DNA from: Tengunoibacter tsumagoiensis
Lineage (GTDB): Bacteria > Chloroflexota > Ktedonobacteria > Ktedonobacterales > Ktedonobacteraceae
Reading direction: 5' to 3'
Length of the DNA: 64,000 nt
Assembly (NCBI RefSeq): GCF_003967535.1
Contig: NZ_BIFR01000001.1
Location: forward strand, 1,169,493-1,233,492
Part shown: one piece after another, positions 60,645 through 64,000 of the stretch
Layout: the number at the start of each line of letters is the position of its first letter
Numbering within the stretch: position 1 is the stretch's first letter
Translations under genes and position numbers: made by a program
Notes under the pieces: model-generated
Seen by the model: only the letters and a program-made list of their open reading frames with translations
Told to the model about the DNA's origin: nothing
Database searches by the model: none

Positions 60645-61184
60645 TTACACTTCTCGATCAGAAAGAAGAGGAATATCGTTATTGGGATAGTCGGTCTGAA
60701 TAGCCACAGCAATCGCAATCGCCATCTGTGCCAGATCGGAGGTACTTACATCGAATGCAGTCAATCCTAGATCCAGAGCGCGCTGTCTGGCGCGGCCATG
60801 GAGGCGGACAGATGGCCGACCGCTACGAAGGTTCACCACTTCCATCTCGCGCCAGGCCACACCATGAAGACCAGTGCCAAGAGCCTTACTAATGGCCTCC
60901 TTAGCCGCGAAGCGTCCGGCCAGGCGCGTCACCTTACCCCGACACTGTTGAATCTCCAGGGGAGTAAAGACGCGTTGAAGGAAGCGATCGCCATGTTTCT
61001 CAAAGACCTTACGGACGCGATCGACCTCGATAATATCGATGCCGACCGCAACATTGGTCCCCTGTGGAAGATGGAGAGGAGTAGGAAGACCAGTCACTCC
61101 CCCAGATCCAAAGAGCCAGTCGGGAGGAGTCTTGCCCACCTGACCGACGAGAGGAGTAAACAAGAGTGGCTGATCATTCTGCAT
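60645..61184 (-). CDS. acpS: Holo-[acyl-carrier-protein] synthase
   Basis: A 179-residue phosphopantetheinyl transferase. AVGIDIIEVDRV (Asp metal ligand) and RFAAKEAISKALGTG (catalytic Glu-Lys) are present. The N-terminus has ~45 extra residues (PLVGQVGKTPPDWLFGSG) compared with the usual ~125-residue enzyme. The start ATG 61184 overlaps the ugd stop (TAATG), so the extension is probably translated; a start nearer AVGID would drop it. It activates ACP for fatty acid synthesis. Confidence 0.9.
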   Translation of the reverse strand: MQNDQPLLFTPLVGQVGKTPPDWLFGSGGVTGLPTPLHLPQGTNVAVGIDIIEVDRVRKVFEKHGDRFLQRVFTPLEIQQCRGKVTRLAGRFAAKEAISKALGTGLHGVAWREMEVVNLRSGRPSVRLHGRARQRALDLGLTAFDVSTSDLAQMAIAIAVAIQTDYPNNDIPLLSDREV

Positions 61185-62587
61185 TATTTTTCGCCTCCGA
61201 TAATGAGCGTCTCCTCCAGAGTCATCTCAGCCTCTTCGGGTGGTAAGATGGAAGGAGAAGGGGTTGCGCCCCGGCCAATGCCACGATAGACAAAGCCATG
61301 GCGGCGGATCTCCGACTGTTCATAGAGATTGCGGCCATCGATCAGAACGGGCTCGCGCATCACCTCACGGATGCGTTTCATATTCAGCGACTTGAACTCG
61401 TTCCATTCTGTCACCACAACCAGAGCATCGGCCTGTTCAGCCACTGCATAGGCATCGTCACAGAACGTCACCTTCGTCATATCGACCCCCTCGCGCTCAA
61501 GGGCCACACGTCCAGTCTCGCGAGCGATAGGATCGTAGCTGCGGACCGTAGCCCCCTGCTGAGTCGCCCAGCGAATAATATCGATAGCAGGAGCCTCGCG
61601 CATATCATCGGTATTGGGCTTAAAGGCCAGACCGAGGACCCCAATCGTCTTGCCTTGCAGTGTCTCCAGAATAGAGGTCAGCTTCGTAATCACCAGGCGG
61701 CGTTGATCATGATTGATATCCATCACAGCGTGGAGCAACTGAGGATGGAGACCGGCCTCATCGGCCATATGAGCCAGAGCGCGTACATCTTTTGGGAAGC
61801 AGCTTCCGCCATAACCCAGACCAGCATCTAAGAAAGCGCGCCCGATACGTTTATCGTAGCCCATCCCAACCGCGACCTCTTTCACATCGGCTCCCAGGCG
61901 TTCGCAGATCTGAGCAATCTCATTGATAAAAGAGATCTTCGTCGCCAGGAAAGCATTCGAGGCATATTTAATCATCTCAGCCGTATAGAGATCAGTCGCC
62001 ACAATGGGAGCGCGGAGAGACAGGTAGAGGCGAGCCACCTTGTGAGCGGCTTCGGGCTCTGAAGAACCAAGAACGATGCGATCAGGATTCTGGAAATCGA
62101 GCAGAGCCGAGCCCTCGCGTAAAAACTCAGGATTAGAGACCACCGAGAAAGAGACCTTGCGGTTCGCCAGATTCTCGCGAATCACGCGCGTCACCAGGTC
62201 GCCACTGCCAACAGGAACAGTACTTTTATTAATCACAATTGCATAGTGATCGAGCTCCTGAGCGATACTGCGGGCAGCGCTCTCCACAAAGCGCATATCG
62301 GCCCCACCCTGTTTATCGCCGGTAGGGGTATTCACCGCAATAAAGATGAACTCGCAATCTTTGAGTGCCTCTGAATAACTTGTCGTAAAGTTTAAGCGAC
62401 CGGCATGAACATTGCGTTCAACCATTTCCTCGAGGCCAGGTTCATAGATGGGAAGGATACCTTGTTTTAGACGATCAATTTTTTCCTGAACGATATCAAT
62501 ACAGGTAACAGTATTGCCCATATCTGCCAGGCAGGTTCCTGTGACCAGACCAACATAGCCTGTTCCAATTACACAGATAACTGACAC
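61184..62587 (-). CDS. ugd: UDP-glucose 6-dehydrogenase
   Basis: A 467-residue enzyme that makes UDP-glucuronate from UDP-glucose with 2 NAD+. Rossmann motif [14 protein letters not shown] (~8-21), [26 protein letters not shown] and the catalytic Cys segment [13 protein letters not shown] (about residues 255-267) are present. The C-terminus has an extra ~20 Glu-rich residues. The start is GTG 62587, because GAGGAG lies eight bases upstream; a GTG farther out is in frame. It begins 4 bp after the MBL gene and overlaps acpS. Confidence 0.95.
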   Translation of the reverse strand: MSVICVIGTGYVGLVTGTCLADMGNTVTCIDIVQEKIDRLKQGILPIYEPGLEEMVERNVHAGRLNFTTSYSEALKDCEFIFIAVNTPTGDKQGGADMRFVESAARSIAQELDHYAIVINKSTVPVGSGDLVTRVIRENLANRKVSFSVVSNPEFLREGSALLDFQNPDRIVLGSSEPEAAHKVARLYLSLRAPIVATDLYTAEMIKYASNAFLATKISFINEIAQICERLGADVKEVAVGMGYDKRIGRAFLDAGLGYGGSCFPKDVRALAHMADEAGLHPQLLHAVMDINHDQRRLVITKLTSILETLQGKTIGVLGLAFKPNTDDMREAPAIDIIRWATQQGATVRSYDPIARETGRVALEREGVDMTKVTFCDDAYAVAEQADALVVVTEWNEFKSLNMKRIREVMREPVLIDGRNLYEQSEIRRHGFVYRGIGRGATPSPSILPPEEAEMTLEETLIIGGEK

Positions 62588-62591
62588 AGCT

Positions 62592-63257
62592 TTACTCCTC
62601 TGCACTCACAAATGGATTTTCATACTTTTCTTCTATAATAGTCGTCGGCTGTCCGTGACCTGGAAAGACGACAAGTTCATCATCGAGCGTATACAATGTA
62701 TGTCGGATGGAATGCTCAATCTGTTTATAGTCCCCTCCTGGAAAATCGGTGCGACCAATGCTCCGATAGAAGAGGGTATCGCCACTAAACACACAATAGG
62801 GTTCATGGACCAGACAGATGCCACCTGGAGTATGACCGGGCGTATGAAGAACAGCGAGGGTAATTGTCCCGAATGTAATCGTATCTCCAGCGTTTAAAAG
62901 AATATCTGGCGAACGTTTAACGAATGGTAGAGCGTGACCATATGCTTGTGCGGTCTCCTCATCATTATAGAGAGGGACATCGGCAGGATGGATTGCAAGA
63001 GGAACGGGATAGACTGCGCTCACGGCATCTATAGCACAGATATGATCGATGTGTCCGTGGGTATTGATAATATATTTTGGGATGAGCTGTAATTCCTGAA
63101 TGGTCGCTAGTATACGTTCTGGTTCATCGCCCGGGTCAATAATGGCTGCTTCACGTGTATGGGGGCAGGCATAGAGATAACAATTCTCTTCAAAATCCCC
63201 CACTGTCACACAGGCGACAATCGGCATAGCGCCTGCATCTGCTATTTCATCAACCAT
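62592..63257 (-). CDS. MBL-fold metallohydrolase (glyoxalase II-like)
   Basis: A 221-residue metallo-beta-lactamase-fold hydrolase. THGHIDH (66-72), [31 protein letters not shown] and [12 protein letters not shown] give a complete dinuclear zinc site. The layout is that of glyoxalase II-like hydrolases. Substrate unknown. GAAGGAG precedes ATG 63257. It is the first gene of the operon with ugd, acpS and dtd. Confidence 0.93.
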   Translation of the reverse strand: MVDEIADAGAMPIVACVTVGDFEENCYLYACPHTREAAIIDPGDEPERILATIQELQLIPKYIINTHGHIDHICAIDAVSAVYPVPLAIHPADVPLYNDEETAQAYGHALPFVKRSPDILLNAGDTITFGTITLAVLHTPGHTPGGICLVHEPYCVFSGDTLFYRSIGRTDFPGGDYKQIEHSIRHTLYTLDDELVVFPGHGQPTTIIEEKYENPFVSAEE

Positions 63258-63760
63258 ACTGAATGCTCCTTCTTGCCCAGAGGCGAAATGATAACTGTTA
63301 CCTATTATAGCATAATCTCTTCGTTGGAAGAGCCGAGATCCAGGCCCTGCAAGCTCTAAACAAGGCCAGTACAGAAAGAGCGTGCACCCTATTTGTAGTA
63401 TCTGAAATTCCTATCTTCACCGGTAATAGAAATGATAGACGAGCTTGAACCATACTTTAAGGAAATGCAGAACGATGAGTTGCTTGCGTTTGTGGCTATC
63501 TTTCAAGCAGATGTTATTTCGTGTAGATAGTTTCTCTACTTGCCAAAAAAAAGAAAAGTAGTGAGATGAGCAAAATTTTCATTTAGGAGTTATTTCCTAT
63601 GTGAATCGACTTGATGGGCAGAGAAATGTGCCTTTCTGGTGGACGAAAATGACCAAAGTGGTGTAAAATGAGTACAATAAGTGACTTGCCGTATTTTCCT
63701 ATATCCTGTTGATCGGAGATCGGTTGACAGAATGCAAGCCCAGGAGGAGCAGAGGAGAGC
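63258..63760. other. Divergent intergenic region
   Basis: About 500 bp between the MBL gene and the next gene on the plus strand. It is AT-rich at 63540-63600. No ORF with a ribosome-binding site, hairpin or repeat was supported. Confidence 0.35.
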
Positions 63761-64000
63761 ATGCCAAAGGATCATATCGAACGAAAAACATATCGCAAAA
63801 GCCCTGGTCGTCAATATGGCTATGACTATGACCCCTTGCGCAGCCAGAATGGGCAGAATCTGAGTAGCAATGCTGCCCAAGGTTCTGAGTACGAGGTGTC
63901 TCCAGGTCATTCGGGGACGCTATCTGCTCCTCGACCGGACCCCAGGAGGACGCGACAGTTATTGCGCAAAAGTATCATTGCGAGTAAGACCCGCACCCTT
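63761..64000 (+). CDS. Hypothetical protein, N-terminal part (cut by window edge)
   Basis: Eighty codons of an ORF that runs off the window, starting at ATG 63761 with GGAGGAGCAGAGGAG upstream. The visible part is basic and polar (HIERKTYRKSPGRQYGYDYD, SAPRPDPRRTRQLLRKSI), consistent with a disordered cytoplasmic N-terminus before a membrane or catalytic domain that lies outside. No family can be assigned. Confidence 0.6.
   Translation, partial: MPKDHIERKTYRKSPGRQYGYDYDPLRSQNGQNLSSNAAQGSEYEVSPGHSGTLSAPRPDPRRTRQLLRKSIIASKTRTL

Noticed and set aside
1..64000. CRISPR arrays, riboswitches, rRNA genes and intact insertion sequences
   Set aside because: None found: the only regular repeats are the 53-bp tandem array and the palindromic element family, with no transposase gene.

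Overview
The window looks like a chromosomal segment of a member of Chloroflexota, most plausibly class Ktedonobacteria. This is inferred from gene content, not from a marker gene search. The signs are moderate GC outside an AT-rich patch, many regulators (ECF sigma factors, a MalT-like LuxR ATPase, XRE, RpiR, HxlR and WYL proteins, excisionase-like HTH proteins), a Ser/Thr kinase, a WD40 protein, an F420-type LLM oxidoreductase, and a Rad50-like ATPase paired with NurA. No rRNA, CRISPR array or intact transposase gene was seen. One tRNA (Lys, anticodon CTT) is present. Both window ends cut genes: tilS on the left and an unidentified ORF on the right.

Layout. 0-2 kb: tilS (partial) and peptide deformylase. 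2-12 kb: a regulator-rich stretch with two excisionase-like HTH proteins flanking an ECF sigma gene, a 53-bp tandem repeat that starts inside that sigma gene, a second ECF sigma gene with a small acidic protein, a pentapeptide repeat protein, a LuxR/MalT-type ATPase and a protein kinase. 12-19 kb: an NADP-binding oxidoreductase, a membrane glycosyltransferase-like protein and the Rad50-like/NurA DNA repair pair. 19-28 kb: an LLM oxidoreductase with a divergent XRE regulator, a metallophosphoesterase-RpiR operon with operator-like palindromes shared with a divergent EamA transporter, a decayed phosphotransferase remnant, and a CpXC-MogA-WD40 series. 28-34 kb: the phosphate operon pstS-pstC-pstA-(small protein)-pstB-phoB-like regulator, preceded by TTAACA-type direct repeats. 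34-39 kb: HIT and HxlR proteins, an orphan ModC-like ATPase, rho and a putative metallopeptidase. 39-42 kb: an array of palindromic MITE-like repeats, an FtsB/DivIC-like protein and a candidate structured RNA. 42-51 kb: an M20 peptidase, a very large NYN-domain protein, a CDP-alcohol phosphatidyltransferase, a PHP phosphoesterase, an AT-rich patch with small membrane proteins, and a GyrI-like/WYL divergent pair. 51-64 kb: tRNA-Lys, a two-component system, a ROK kinase-TlyA-Nudix operon, stress-type membrane proteins, a DUF3445-like protein, and an MBL hydrolase-ugd-acpS-dtd operon.

Functional coherence is clearest in four places. The pst operon carries its own OmpR-type regulator and Pho-box-like repeats. 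The RpiR regulator gene lies downstream of a promoter whose spacer contains a matching palindrome. Rad50-like and NurA are adjacent genes likely to act together in DNA end processing. The MBL-ugd-acpS-dtd genes are tightly packed with coupled starts. The main non-genic points of interest are the dispersed palindromic repeat family, the promoter- and terminator-bounded non-coding transcript at 41.4-41.6 kb, and a 31-nt motif shared upstream of two stress-type genes 29 kb apart.
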